This document shows positions 34,194-44,212 of a stretch of DNA of 64,000 nt, one piece after another. Position 1 is the first letter of the stretch; each line of letters starts with the position of its first letter. The DNA lies in NCBI GenBank assembly GCA_003194525.1, contig NBIV01000058.1, positions 186,001-250,000 of the forward strand, written 5' to 3'. Below the pieces are notes generated by a model that worked only from the letters and a program-made list of their open reading frames with translations, was not told where the DNA came from and did not search any database. Both the position numbers and the translations under genes were made by a program. This stretch comes from Gracilariopsis chorda. Its lineage: Eukaryota > Rhodophyta > Florideophyceae > Gracilariales > Gracilariaceae.

Positions 34194-37100
34194 TTATTTC
34201 ATCCTGACAACAAGTGCTCGTGCTTTCAGCATACACGCCTCCCATTCGCCCTGTAGGTCTTCGTCCATTGTTTGCTTCACGAGATCATGTCCTTCCCGAA
34301 TGAGCAATGACATATTACCATCCGTTGCGTGTGCGGAGGTTGTAGATATACGACGGGGAAGTATGTTGTTGGGGTTCTCTTTGCGATAGGGTAGCGGAGA
34401 ACGAGCGTGTTGTTGTGGAAGCAGTTGTGGCGGTTGGTGCGATTAAACAGCATTAGTAGCAGGAGAAGGGTGCCTATCATTGGGCTTGTGCAGAGCTCTC
34501 CGAATACGAGGAAGCAAAATGGTAGTGAGGGCCGTTTTAACCCCTGCAAAGTCGCTCCCTTTGACAACGTCTGTCATCGCGTTGAATACCACAGGGTCTT
34601 GAAGGATGTTGCGTAGGGTTTTTTTTGTTATTATTGGATGTGGCGACGTGCTGTGTGAGCTGTGTAGGGTTACGTTGAAGTTATCGCTTCCCGTCATAGA
34701 AACCATCTCGCTTTGAAGGGGTTTTTGGTTGATTGGCTTCACCTCGCTGGTGTACGGTGTGCTGGGCGTTGAAAGCTTCTGGATTTATAGGGGTTTTTGT
34801 ATGTGGGACACTTGGATGGGTCGTTCCGGTGGCTTGCTTTAGGGGCTGCTGAGCCGAGGCAGTGAACATGTTGCATGGTACAGGTGCCTGTCCGTTTTCC
34901 TCGAATGTGTGCATGAGAGCTTCCATACGGTGCCGAATGCAATCGACGTAGTGGGTGAAGTGGAATTTGGTGTACCATATGTTAAAGTGCTTTTGCACGT
35001 CCATTTCGGAACCGTTTAGAAACGTTGAGATTTGTTTAGAAATGATCTCGATGTGGTAGGTTGTGAAGAATCCACACTCGAGGTGTTGCTGGATACTGCG
35101 GCGAAGGTGGTGAGTGGTGACAAGTGACGATAGGAGGCGGAAGGATACGACGTTCTGTCCTGGGTACGACGCGGTTAGGTAATGAACGATTTTTTGAGAG
35201 AGCAGAGCATGAGGAGAGTGGTTGGCCGACATGCTATCGACACAGAGCATGGTGGCTCTATATTGTTTCAATTGCTGTTTGTGCGATCGTTTTAGCATAT
35301 GAGGGGCACGCTCCAGCCTTTCAAGAAGGAGCGGCAGGTTTGCAAACGCAACTAGTGTCCAATGATTGTGCCCACACAACATCACAATGGACAGTTTTGA
35401 TGTCCAGATTTTGTCATGGGGATTGGATTTGCGTTTTGTTGATGTGTTGCGAAAGTCTCTGACTTTGGCGCTGAGACGATCCAACGTTGAACTGCCCTCG
35501 CGCAACACGGTATCCCACCATGCAGCCACCAGCTGAGGGTCCAGAATGTACATTTCTTTCTTTGATGATGGCTCAGTCCAGCTGTTGAGAAAGGAAAACG
35601 TGAACATTATAGTTTGGTCACTAGCCATGCTGCAATCGTGTATAGAACGCACCTCTTGCTGGGATAGCGAGAGAGTTGTTTGAAGGAAGCCTCTTGTGGC
35701 AGCCAGTACTGGCTTGTGTGGGTGGTTGGGCTTACCACTGCTGTTTAGGTCCTTGTTGGTTGTGTTGTTGTGCAACTGTGCGCAAACCTGTGAAAAAACC
35801 GACGCAAGATTGAAAACCCTGTTGGATGGATTGTGGTTGTTGATCTTGTTTTGGTTGTCGTCGTGCTCGGTGCCATTGTCGGCGATACTAGGGTTGTAGG
35901 GGCCTGAAAGAACTCGTTCTTTACCATGTTAACTATACGAATTCTTTCCTCCTGGCTGTAGGGTACTGTATGTTGCTGGGCCTGAACGTCGGTCTTCGCG
36001 ACGTGCTCGTTCTCTAAACGTCGTTGCAGGTTGTGTAAAAGGGTCATATTACCTTGCAGATCCCAGTTGACGTATCCATCCCAGCCTAGGGGAGGTAAAA
36101 ATGCGAATTTAGCGCGCTTAGGCGTTTGAATAGAACGCGTCGACCGCTGGGCTTTTGGCGACGGGGATGGCGTTTTGGTGTTGCATGCAGTGGCAATATT
36201 ACGCGTTGGTATTGTGGGGAGCGGTTGTTGTTGCCGCTCCAGCTGCACTTCATCGTTTGTTTCGTCCTTACCCTGCTGCTTCTGTTGTCTTCGCAAAGAT
36301 GTTATGGCAGACGGAGTTATCGTTGTTCTCCGTTTCTTGGCGGCAGGGTGCTCCAAAATATGCTTGGCGAGAGGACTGTCGCCTTTAGAACGTTGTGAGC
36401 CATTGTTGTCGTGATCCTCTTCGTTGGCACTGGGAAAGGGATCATAATCGTCAGAGAAGCGACACACAAAGTTACTAGCGCCGCTGCATTGGGATTTAGA
36501 CTTCCAGTACTTGACTGTTTTCTGGATTCTGTGAAGAGACCAGTTACGAACGGTATTAATAGAGACGCAAGAGAATCGGGTTCTTGCGTGTTTATCTAGA
36601 TAGCATAGATCAAGAAGCACGTCTGCGTGAAGCAATTTGTCCGCCCCAGACATGTAACCGCGGATGGAATTGGGTTTTAAGGTGACGTCTAGGAATTGTA
36701 TTGCATGGCGACTGTTAATACATGCCGACGTTTGAAGCACTTTATACAGATGTAGCAGCTTGTTTTGGGTCATGGAATGCGGTCTTGCACGTGTTGTGCG
36801 CGTCTGTGTTCGGCAGTTGATCTGCTGCAATGTCCAAAATTCCTTTAGTTTGCTGTACATGAGCACTTGGTGCATGATGGTGTACATTTGGGGTCTGGGC
36901 GCTGAGGACTCGACATGGTGCGCAATGATGCCGTCGTATCGTTTGAGCTGCACAATGATGTTGTCGGTACCCATCCCACTGAGATTAATGAGCCGGTATG
37001 GAATGAGAAGCATATGATTCAAGTGAGCGCTGACGAGAAGTCGGTGACTGCCGCCCACAACAAGTAGTTTTCCAAGGGCCAAGCCGCTGTAGCCCTTCAC

Positions 37101-37295
37101 CACGAGTAAAGCTTGCGACACATGAAAGTCCACGCCACAAACAATCTGGTTTGCGAGTGCAACAAGGTGGGTGTGTGATGTGCTTCGTCCTATCAATGGG
37201 CCGACGAATAGGTCTGCGGGGGCGAGACGTATAGTAGATGACTTCGCCGCTTGCGTTCTCCTGTATATCTCGGAGGAAAGCTCAGACAAATCCAT
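34194..37295 (-). pseudogene. Long gene with Ulp1-type cysteine protease domain
   Basis: About 1,030 codons from ATG 37295 to TAA 34194-34196. Codons 1-500 are unrecognised, followed by a Gln/Thr/Ser-rich linker (36400-36150). The protease domain, at about 35640-35060, has His in NHWTLVAFAN (about 35364), Asp in LCVDSMS (about 35238), and Gln and Cys in QQHLECGFF (Cys about 35076), the His-Asp-Gln-Cys order of C48/Ulp1 enzymes. The protease lies in a different frame from the two flanks (overlaps 35745-35775 and 34681-34742), and one in-frame TAA lies at 34443. The frame changes could be indels or introns. Ulp1 domains process SUMO-like tags and are common passengers of DNA transposons. It faces away from the 37667 gene. 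Confidence 0.7.
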
Positions 37296-37666
37296 GGGGA
37301 TCTTTTCTGTTTTGGAGGTCGATAGTAGGTTGAACGGTGGGTTATCTTTTGGAGGCGCGTTCTAGCATAACGTCGTGGAATGTAGCGGGCGTACGTACGT
37401 ACATATTTGGCGCTATAAACGTTTAGGCGTGTCTTGTAATAGGTGTCTGTGTGGCTGTTACGGTTAGGGTTTTATGCTGCTGGTCGGAATGTACTGCTGG
37501 AAGCAAGCTTTGTTTAGATTTTTTTAGGTTACAGGACGATTGGTGCGGTTTTAGCTTTGCACTACTATCCTTCTTGGTACGCCTGCTCCCGTTGCACGGC
37601 ACAAATGAGGGGTTTTTGGGAGAGCGCTTAAAGTGGGTTGTGTTGTGTTTTAGGGGTTTTCATAAT
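37296..37666. promoter_or_regulatory. Divergent intergenic region
   Basis: About 370 bp separate the two start codons of the divergent pair. It contains cgtacgtacgtacat (37390) and a TATA-like ctataaacg (37411). A shared bidirectional promoter is inferred from layout only. Confidence 0.4.
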
Positions 37667-39292
37667 ATGGGTCGTGGGAAAGAGCGTTCCGTACTAGGAA
37701 GCATGCAGTTGGTGGGGTCGGTTGACGTTCCCGTGGAGGTTATGGTGGATGAAGCTGTTTTAAGTGACTTTAAAGGCTTTACAACGGATAACGCAAAGAG
37801 TCGGGTTTGGAAGGTGGCTTACGAAGGGTTGGTGGGGGATTTTGGCTTTGGGATGGCCATTAGCACGTTTTCGGCGGAAGAGTACTTACAAATCGAACAG
37901 CATTTGCGATATAACAAAAGGTTGGGGGATTTGCAGAGCTTTCTCGGCGCCGAGCAATGCCCAGTGGCGCTGCGGCATAACTATGTAGGCCAGTCGGGGG
38001 TAGCGAGGTTAACGCGGCAGGCGAAGAGGAGGGTGACCAGGGGTGAACGATGCAAGCTACTGGACTCGATGATGGTCGCACAGCAGTACGTGATTCTGAA
38101 GGTTCTGGAGCGGGCGCTGGTGGAAGGCGTGCATGGAGCGAATACCGATCGGACCCCGAGATTCTACAATGTGCCGCTAGTGTGGAGTGTGTATTGTCAG
38201 TTCTGTGTGGAAGTTCCGATTGTGACAGGAATGGTGGACTTCATTCGGGTGTTGAACGAGCGGATGGACGAGATGTCCATCGAGGGCTCTCGCAGTGTAC
38301 TTTGCTCGAGGGCGAGCACGGTGAGTGGAAGTGGATGTAAAGCTTGGGATGGATGGAAGAGCAACAGTGCGCAAGCGGGCAGGTGGGTGGAGTATGGCGA
38401 GTACATCGTTTTGACCTTGTTTCCAAGCCAGGTGGTAGACATTGAAGGCAATTCTAAGGGCAGCACAAGCATCAAGCTCGCCAACAACGCAGCCCCAACC
38501 ACGACAACAACCGGCGAAGGCGTTATGGAAGAACCGGGTGTGCACGTAACTGTTACGGAGGAGATTGTGCGCTGCTACAGCGCAGAGGCTGACAATAGCG
38601 GCTTGTATTGTGAGTACGTTGCTCCACTGAATCCGCTGGATAAGGGGTGTGTGAAGACGTACTACATGAAGGTGGGCACTAGCATTGTGGTTCCAAGCAC
38701 GTATGCAATTCGGATTGGTAGCCATGCGACGCGGGCGGCTCGGATGTTTGGGTACATTGTGCGCAGAGAGCGGCTGAACAAGCAGAAGAAGGGGCAGGGG
38801 GTTTTCTACAAGAGAGACGGTGGTGTTGTACAAGCTGACCAGCTGTTTGAGTATGGGTGTGAGAGCAACTTTGTGAGGGAGGGGTACGCAAGCAACAGCC
38901 ACAAGGCTACGTTTAGAGGGTTTTTTGGGGAAAGCAAAGCGGATGAGAGGTTTATGGTGGGCACGATCCCGAGCATGCTAAACATGGAGCTGAATACACC
39001 ATTAGGTCGCAAGATTGTGGAGCCTTTATATAACGTACTGCCAGCGGTGGGCTCGATGATGGAAGTGTACCGGGCGAACCCAGTGTTGGTGCTTGAGAGT
39101 AGCACGCAGCGGCAAACGCGTGGGGGAAAGCGAGGTGAATGGGATGATGAAGGAGTAAGGACGATGGGTGTTAAAGGGGAGCAGGGATGGTTGGAGGGGG
39201 ACGTGCCATATCACTATTTTGAGTCACTCAGGGGGAAGGCGCTACGTTTTCCTTTCAACACTGCAGACATACGTGAGGAAGAGATCAGGTAG
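37667..39292 (+). CDS. Intact 541-codon gene of unknown function
   Basis: I chose ATG 37667 (MGRGKERSVLGSMQLVG) because the in-frame sequence upstream reads like leader and has low-complexity hydrophobic composition. There is no stop for 541 codons, unlike nearly every neighbour. The protein is mixed alpha/beta in character, with a basic patch (RLTRQAKRRVTRGERCK), a conserved-looking middle (YNVPLVWSVYCQFCVEVPI) and a C-terminal segment (LGRKIVEPLYNVLPAVGSMM). No catalytic motif, zinc finger, signal peptide or membrane span is evident. After the TAG at 39290 the same frame stays protein-like for about 36 more codons. It is divergent to the Ulp1 gene and is probably part of the same element. 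Confidence 0.65.
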   Translation: MGRGKERSVLGSMQLVGSVDVPVEVMVDEAVLSDFKGFTTDNAKSRVWKVAYEGLVGDFGFGMAISTFSAEEYLQIEQHLRYNKRLGDLQSFLGAEQCPVALRHNYVGQSGVARLTRQAKRRVTRGERCKLLDSMMVAQQYVILKVLERALVEGVHGANTDRTPRFYNVPLVWSVYCQFCVEVPIVTGMVDFIRVLNERMDEMSIEGSRSVLCSRASTVSGSGCKAWDGWKSNSAQAGRWVEYGEYIVLTLFPSQVVDIEGNSKGSTSIKLANNAAPTTTTTGEGVMEEPGVHVTVTEEIVRCYSAEADNSGLYCEYVAPLNPLDKGCVKTYYMKVGTSIVVPSTYAIRIGSHATRAARMFGYIVRRERLNKQKKGQGVFYKRDGGVVQADQLFEYGCESNFVREGYASNSHKATFRGFFGESKADERFMVGTIPSMLNMELNTPLGRKIVEPLYNVLPAVGSMMEVYRANPVLVLESSTQRQTRGGKRGEWDDEGVRTMGVKGEQGWLEGDVPYHYFESLRGKALRFPFNTADIREEEIR

Positions 39293-39442
39293 CAGTCGCG
39301 GATTGAATGTGGGGATGACAGAGGCATTGCGCAGGAGGAGTTCGATGATGAGGAAGTTCAGGCCGGTGGAGAGGGCGTTGCGAGGGAAGTGGGCTAGGGC
39401 TTTTCCGCGAAATGCAATGATGGGAATGTTGGTTTTGGCGGC

Positions 39443-39474
39443 GGTGGTGGTGGTGGTGGTGGTGGTGGTGGTTT
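39443..39474 (+). repeat. GGT microsatellite
   Basis: An uninterrupted (GGT)n run between the 3' end of the 541-codon gene and the TTTTAGGGG tract. Confidence 0.9.
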
Positions 39475-39640
39475 TTAGGGGATTTTAAGGGGATTTTTAG
39501 GGGTTTTAGGGGATTTTAGGGGATTTTAGGGGTTTTTTAGGGGATTTTAGGGGTTTTAGGGGATTTAGGGGTTTTTAAGGGGATTTTTAGGGTTTTTTAG
39601 GGGTTTTTAGGGGTTTTTTGCTTTAGGGGTGGGTGGGGGT
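39475..39640 (+). repeat. Telomere-like TTTTAGGGG tandem tract
   Basis: About 18 closely spaced units of T2-5 A GGGG with occasional gga insertions, all G-rich on the plus strand. The unit resembles plant/algal-type telomere repeats (TTTAGGG, TTTTAGGG) but has one more G. It is either an interstitial telomere tract or a G-rich satellite. Confidence 0.7.
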
Positions 39641-39933
39641 GTGCGGCGTCGCGGGGGTTTAGGGGGAGAGAGCGGCTTAGGGGCTTAGGGGAAGCCCCTG
39701 ATTTAGGGGAGGGTTATATAAGAGGAGGTTGAGAGAAAGAAGGAGGGAAGGGGAAAGAGGGAAGGGGAACGACTTAAGCTTGGCAGAGCGCTTTCGTCTT
39801 TATGACTCCTCAGTGCCTGGTGGGTTGACTGGGAGGAGAGAAGGGTCGGAGCGATTCCGGAGCCCTTATATACACTCCTGATCTACCCTAACACTAAGCT
39901 GCCGCTACCTCTTAACTACATGTGTATGATGAC
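39641..39933. other. G-rich spacer and putative Penelope 3' flank
   Basis: It continues the G-rich composition (gcttaggggcttaggggaagcccctg) to about 39720, then a TATA-like ggttatataag, a purine-rich run and a GTGCCTGGTGGGTTGAC block that resembles the motifs at 13576 and 19992. No gene. Confidence 0.4.
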
Positions 39934-41126
39934 TCACTCCAACGTTAAGAATTGTGGGCCATCTGCTTCGTTGGCTGCTGCGTTGGCTTCGCTGGCTTTG
40001 GCCCGTTCCTGCTTCTTCCAGAAGCGGTTCCAGTAAGCCACATACCTATGAAACATATTCTCTCGTGTGATCCTCCTCCGCGTGACATTACAACGAGTTG
40101 TCTTACGTGAGCGTGCTACACGTGCACCTACATCTGTACTTCCAATACGTGCATGTACACGTGCACTAATTACACCTTTCCTGACATTGTCACCTTGTGT
40201 AAACAGCATACTACGTGGCCATCTCTCATGTAACTTTGGATTCACAAACTTAGTGTAAACCCATTGTTCCAGCAGCTTCCACGTATCTCTCACAAGTGGA
40301 TGGTACTGACACTTGACGACTTGGTCTAGTTCAGGAGGATCCCTAGTGACGCCTCGCAAATACTTGTCACGATCACGGTAACTTACATAATCCAATGCGA
40401 CACGTAGCTGTTTTCCAGTATACCCACGTTGTGCCAGCATTTGAAATAGAAAGTGTACCTTGTGCACCCAGGTTCGTTCATCGCTGGTGTTTCTCAGGTA
40501 CCTGATTATTTCTCCTTTGATAACACCAGTGAAAACGTGGTCTGGGTGGTTAGAATTGCCGTGGAGATAAAGAAATTTGGAGATAGGTTTCGTGTACACC
40601 TTGATGTCCACAATATTCCTGAAGAGGAATCTCCTTCCTTTATAGATCTCCAGATCCAGGTAGATAGCTCGCTGATCACTGATATCCCATGTAAAGTTGA
40701 GATTTGAGCATGCACTTAACTTTTTCATGAGACTTTCAGCCGCTTCTCTGGATCGGAGGATCACGAAACCATCATCAATATATCTTCGGTTCATGATCAC
40801 ATCCTTGGCATAGTCCTTGAAGATCCTTCGGAACTTATAGAACAAGTACAAGTTGGCAAATGATGGAGCAACTGGTGTGCCCGTTGCTGTCCCAGTTACT
40901 TGTCTATAAACCCTTTCTCCTAGCTGTACTAAATTGTTGTTCATAATCAGCTGTAGGATACGACACCAGAAGCCATTGTTAGTCATGAATATTGAAGGTA
41001 GTTCACGAACCAACACCCGAATGGCATCTTTGATGTCGATTGCAGGGTAGCACCTTTCCACGTCGTACGTTAGGAATGTACAGTCGTTGGGAAGGTGCAT
41101 TTGTTCCAATTGCCTCACAGTCTGCC
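39934..41126 (-). mobile_element. Penelope-like reverse transcriptase, 5' truncated, no endonuclease
   Basis: The minus-strand frame has RT motifs in order: TFLTYDVERCYPAID (motif A), GTATGTPVAPSFANLYL (motif B), MNRRYIDDGFVIL (motif C, catalytic DD), YLDLEIYKGRRFLF (D/E) and the HGNSNHPDHVFTGVIKGEI thumb block, typical of Penelope-like elements. A basic C-terminal tail follows with no GIY-YIG endonuclease. Motifs before A are missing: from 41127 the same frame runs into antisense Helitron sequence. Endonuclease-lacking members of this class are known to attach at telomeres. The frame itself is open. A related group II-like or domesticated RT is the alternative. Confidence 0.7.
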
Positions 41127-41879
41127 GTACGCCAAGCCGATGATCCGGCATTTCCGTCACTGTTACGTTCCATTGCAAGCAACACAATATCAAACAACGC
41201 TCCAATACCACTCAGATCTACCCGTGGCGTGGAAACAACTTATCAATTCCTGTGGAAGTTGCTCACAACACGCCGCAAAGAGGATGTGGATCTTAGCAAA
41301 ATGCACATTGCGTCCAAAAATGAGTTCGTCGATGAACACAATGCAGCAGCGCTGGATCTGTTTCCTGGTGAAGGCTTCACTCTTCCGTCACCTACGACGA
41401 TACAACCTGACCGTGTACAGAACTTAGTGTCCGACGTCACCAATACCTTTGTTCCCGATTTTGCATATCAGTATGCACCTACTGGAGTACCACCTCATAA
41501 CTTGGATTTGACGATTAGTGTGCCAGTTATGGTCATTCGGAACGTGCTGCATCCCGCTGTGGTCCATGGAAAGCTGTTCTTAGTCGTGTATGTCAATCAG
41601 TTTACGATGCCGGTGGCTCGACTTGATGAGATCCGACAGGTGCTGGAACGATATCTCCTGCATCGTATCGACCTCGCGTTTTCTTTCGCAGACATTCGCA
41701 TGATTCGGAGGCAGTTCTCCATTCGTCTCGCGTTTGCAGCTCCCGTTCACAAAGGACAGGTAAAGATGTTGGATGGCTTGGTTGTGGATATACGATATGA
41801 CGTCTTCTACACCGGTCAGTCTTATTCAATGTCGCGCGTTCCAAGGAACGACGATGTGCTACTCCTGCATGACCTGTAG
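41127..41879 (+). pseudogene. Helitron A, C-terminal Pif1-type helicase fragment
   Basis: About 250 codons aligning with Helitron B from VRQAD to the end: NTISNNAPIPLRST, TTRRKEDVDLSKM, FIASKNEFVDE-like, VPPHNLDLTISVPVMVIRNV, IRRQFSIRLAFAAPVHKGQ and the final VPRNDDVLLLHDL. These are the later helicase motifs (PPH...L, LR.. IRRQFP..LAFA...K.QG) of Rep/helicase Helitrons. It is uninterrupted here although the start is lost at the junction with the Penelope RT. Helitrons transpose by rolling-circle replication. Confidence 0.8.
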
Positions 41880-43640
41880 CTTACATCCACGAATGCGCAT
41901 ACAACTCATCCTATGCCTGTGGCCATCGTCAACCCAGTGTTGCCTGAAGCAATTCAGTCGTGCACCCCTCCACAACCGTAATCATATTTCTTGCGTTCTT
42001 GATACAATGAATTAAACTACTTGCTTTTCTGCTTTTGCTTTCTCCACCCATTTTTTCTTCTCACCGCTGTTTATAACTCCTCCACCGCGGCGCAAACCGC
42101 CGCCCGCGGCCGAAGGCCGCTTTTTATTGTCTCAACACCACCCCGTACTATAATGATTTACACATGTATGAGGGGGGTGTTGTTGATTGACGGGAGGCGT
42201 TGCGCCGAAAAACCCCCTTGCATGCCCCCTTTAGCGCATGCAATTTTCACGCCTCCCCGCCGATTAAAACTTTCAGCAGCAGCAGCAGCAAAGCTCAGAG
42301 CTCATTGGCTGCTGCTGCCTGTTGACTGTCGCAGCTGCTAAGTGGCTGGCACTGCAGAGGTGTCAGCCACACCGCTGCACAGTAGCTGGAACTGCAGGTA
42401 TTTTGGCAGTAACAGCCAATTACAATCTACTGTACTCTATATACAAACCTGCACTGCCAGCCAATCACCAACGCGCGAGCACTCAACTGCAACTCTATTC
42501 CATATTCACTCTCAGCGCCGCAGCCCTCATTGGTTTGCAGGCCGTTTGCGAGCAATAGCGAGAAGGAACGGCCTGCCGCTCCCCCAATGTCACCCCTATG
42601 TAGCGACACGCAGCGCCGCTCGCGGCCGAAGGCCGCTTTTTCTTGTCGCTCCACGATTATGATTTACACGTCTTTTTGAGCGTGTTGTTGATTGATGGGA
42701 GGGAATTCCAAAACAAATGCCCTCTCAAACGCCCTTCAGTGCAGCGAAAAAAAGTCGTTTTGCGCAACGCCTCCCTTTCAATCAAATAATTCAGTAGCAG
42801 CAGCAGCAACAGCAGCAGCAAAGCTCAAAGCTTATTGGCTGCTGCTGCATGTTGACAGCCACTGCTGCTCAGTGGCTGGCACAACGACATTGCTACCCAT
42901 CCCACTGCACAGTGGTTGGCACTGCAGTCATTTTGGCAGTGCTGGCCAATTACAATCCACTGTACTCTCCATGTACAACTGCAGTGTCCGCCAATCACAA
43001 TCGCGCGTGTGCGAAATTGCTACTCTATTCTATATACAGTCTCGGCCCCGCGGCTCTCATGGGTCTGCAGGTCGTTTGCGAGCGTTAGCGAGCAAAAGCA
43101 ACCTGCAGATCCCCCAAAGTCACCACTATTCAGCGTCGCGCAGCGTCGCCCGCGGCCGAACGCCACTTCTACTTGTCTCAACACCCCCACCCTTAATGAA
43201 TTGCTCATGTATGAGGGGGATGTTGTTGACTGACGGGAGGCGTTGCGCAACAAATTCGCTTTGCACCCCCCCGTTTGCGCCTGGAAAACGCCCATTTGGC
43301 GCAACGCCTCCCTACCATTTAAAAAGTTCAGCAGCAGCAGCAAGGCGTGCAGTTGATTAGCTACTGGCGCTGCATGTTGACTGTGCAATGGCTGCTGAAT
43401 GGCTTGCAATTCAATCAAATTATAGTGTCAGCCACTCACCAGCAAAACCCTGGCTTTTCATTCGAACACGTGGCAAGTTGCACTGCGCCTGTGCAGTGTA
43501 CACTGAAGTTTCATAACAGACATGCCTGCAACAGATGTATATACTGCACTGGCGCAGTGCCAAATGCATCTCTCTTGCTGACCATAACCACTATTTTGCA
43601 TCCCATTTCACGCTTGGCCAATAGCACAGTGTCGTAACCT
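41880..43640 (+). repeat. Helitron A 3' tail with three units of about 525 bp
   Basis: After the helicase comes a tail shared with Helitron B (tgaattaaactacttgcttttctgcttttg). Units then recur with CGGCCGAAGGCCGCTTTTT-like blocks at 42103, 42622 and 43154 (spacing 519 and 532 bp), each followed by an atgtatgagggggg block, a GGGAGGCGTTGCGCC block and a CAGCAGCAGCAGCAAAG block. Several are self-complementary (CGGCCGAAGGCCG). Frames crossing it have no protein-like content. Confidence 0.75.
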
Positions 43641-44212
43641 TTGCTACTTTGGGCACTGTTTTCTGGCCTGGGACCTAGGCCAGGCCGAGCTTGTGTGCAG
43701 GTGGCCACAAGAGTAACCCACTAAGTACCACGGATCTGGGAAAGGTCAGGTGCTCCTCTGTGGTATACTGGTCGTTTGACGGCGATCAGGAAGTATGAGT
43801 GTTTCCCGGACCTAGTACCAGTTTGCTGTGCAGGTTGGGCGGTCCCCGTGTCGTACCTCTTGGGGCCGGAAAGCACACTTTAGTGTGTGAGTAAAGGCAG
43901 ACCAATCCTTACAACCAGACACAGGCTCAACATCAAACGGCTTAAAAACAGGCTGGGCACACTCGGCCGGTTATAATCCAACAGGAGGGTGTCGAGAGTG
44001 CCTGTGCTGCGCACGACTGCATCGGGTAAATATAAGTCTTGCAGCATTTTTTTAATTGCTCATGCGACTAGGCCCAGTGGGTGCAATGCAACAAACTGCA
44101 ACCAGTTCTTGATTTTCAACTTTGTGTTTTATTGGGAATTATTCTGGAACTCTGGCAAATGTTTTAACGGTTTAAGAACATAGAATTTTTTTCTTTTCTT
44201 TGATAAATCTAA
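43641..44212. other. No gene seen; one hairpin at about 43670
   Basis: The bases ggcctgg-gacctagg-ccaggcc form a 7-bp stem with an 8-base loop. It could be a Helitron-type terminal hairpin, but no CTRR end follows at the usual distance. The rest has no supported feature. Confidence 0.35.

Noticed and set aside
37451-37666. Upstream in-frame ATG for the 541-codon gene
   Set aside because: The extra 72 codons look like translated leader DNA, and ATG 37667 gives a better start.
38177-38902. A 241-codon minus-strand frame opposite the 541-codon gene
   Set aside because: It is a shadow of an intact sense gene, with His/Pro/Ser-rich residues typical of antisense translation.
34194-39292. Polinton/Maverick reading of the Ulp1 gene region
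   Set aside because: An adenovirus-type protease alone is not enough. No DNA polymerase B, packaging ATPase, integrase or recognisable capsid sequence is visible, and the terminal inverted repeats are not found.
42021-43637. Frames of 80-222 codons in the Helitron A tail
   Set aside because: They consist of repeat-unit translations in multiple frames with poor protein character.
43641-43780. Possible tRNA-derived SINE or Helitron end at a small hairpin
   Set aside because: No A/B box pair and no CTRR after the stem at the expected distance.
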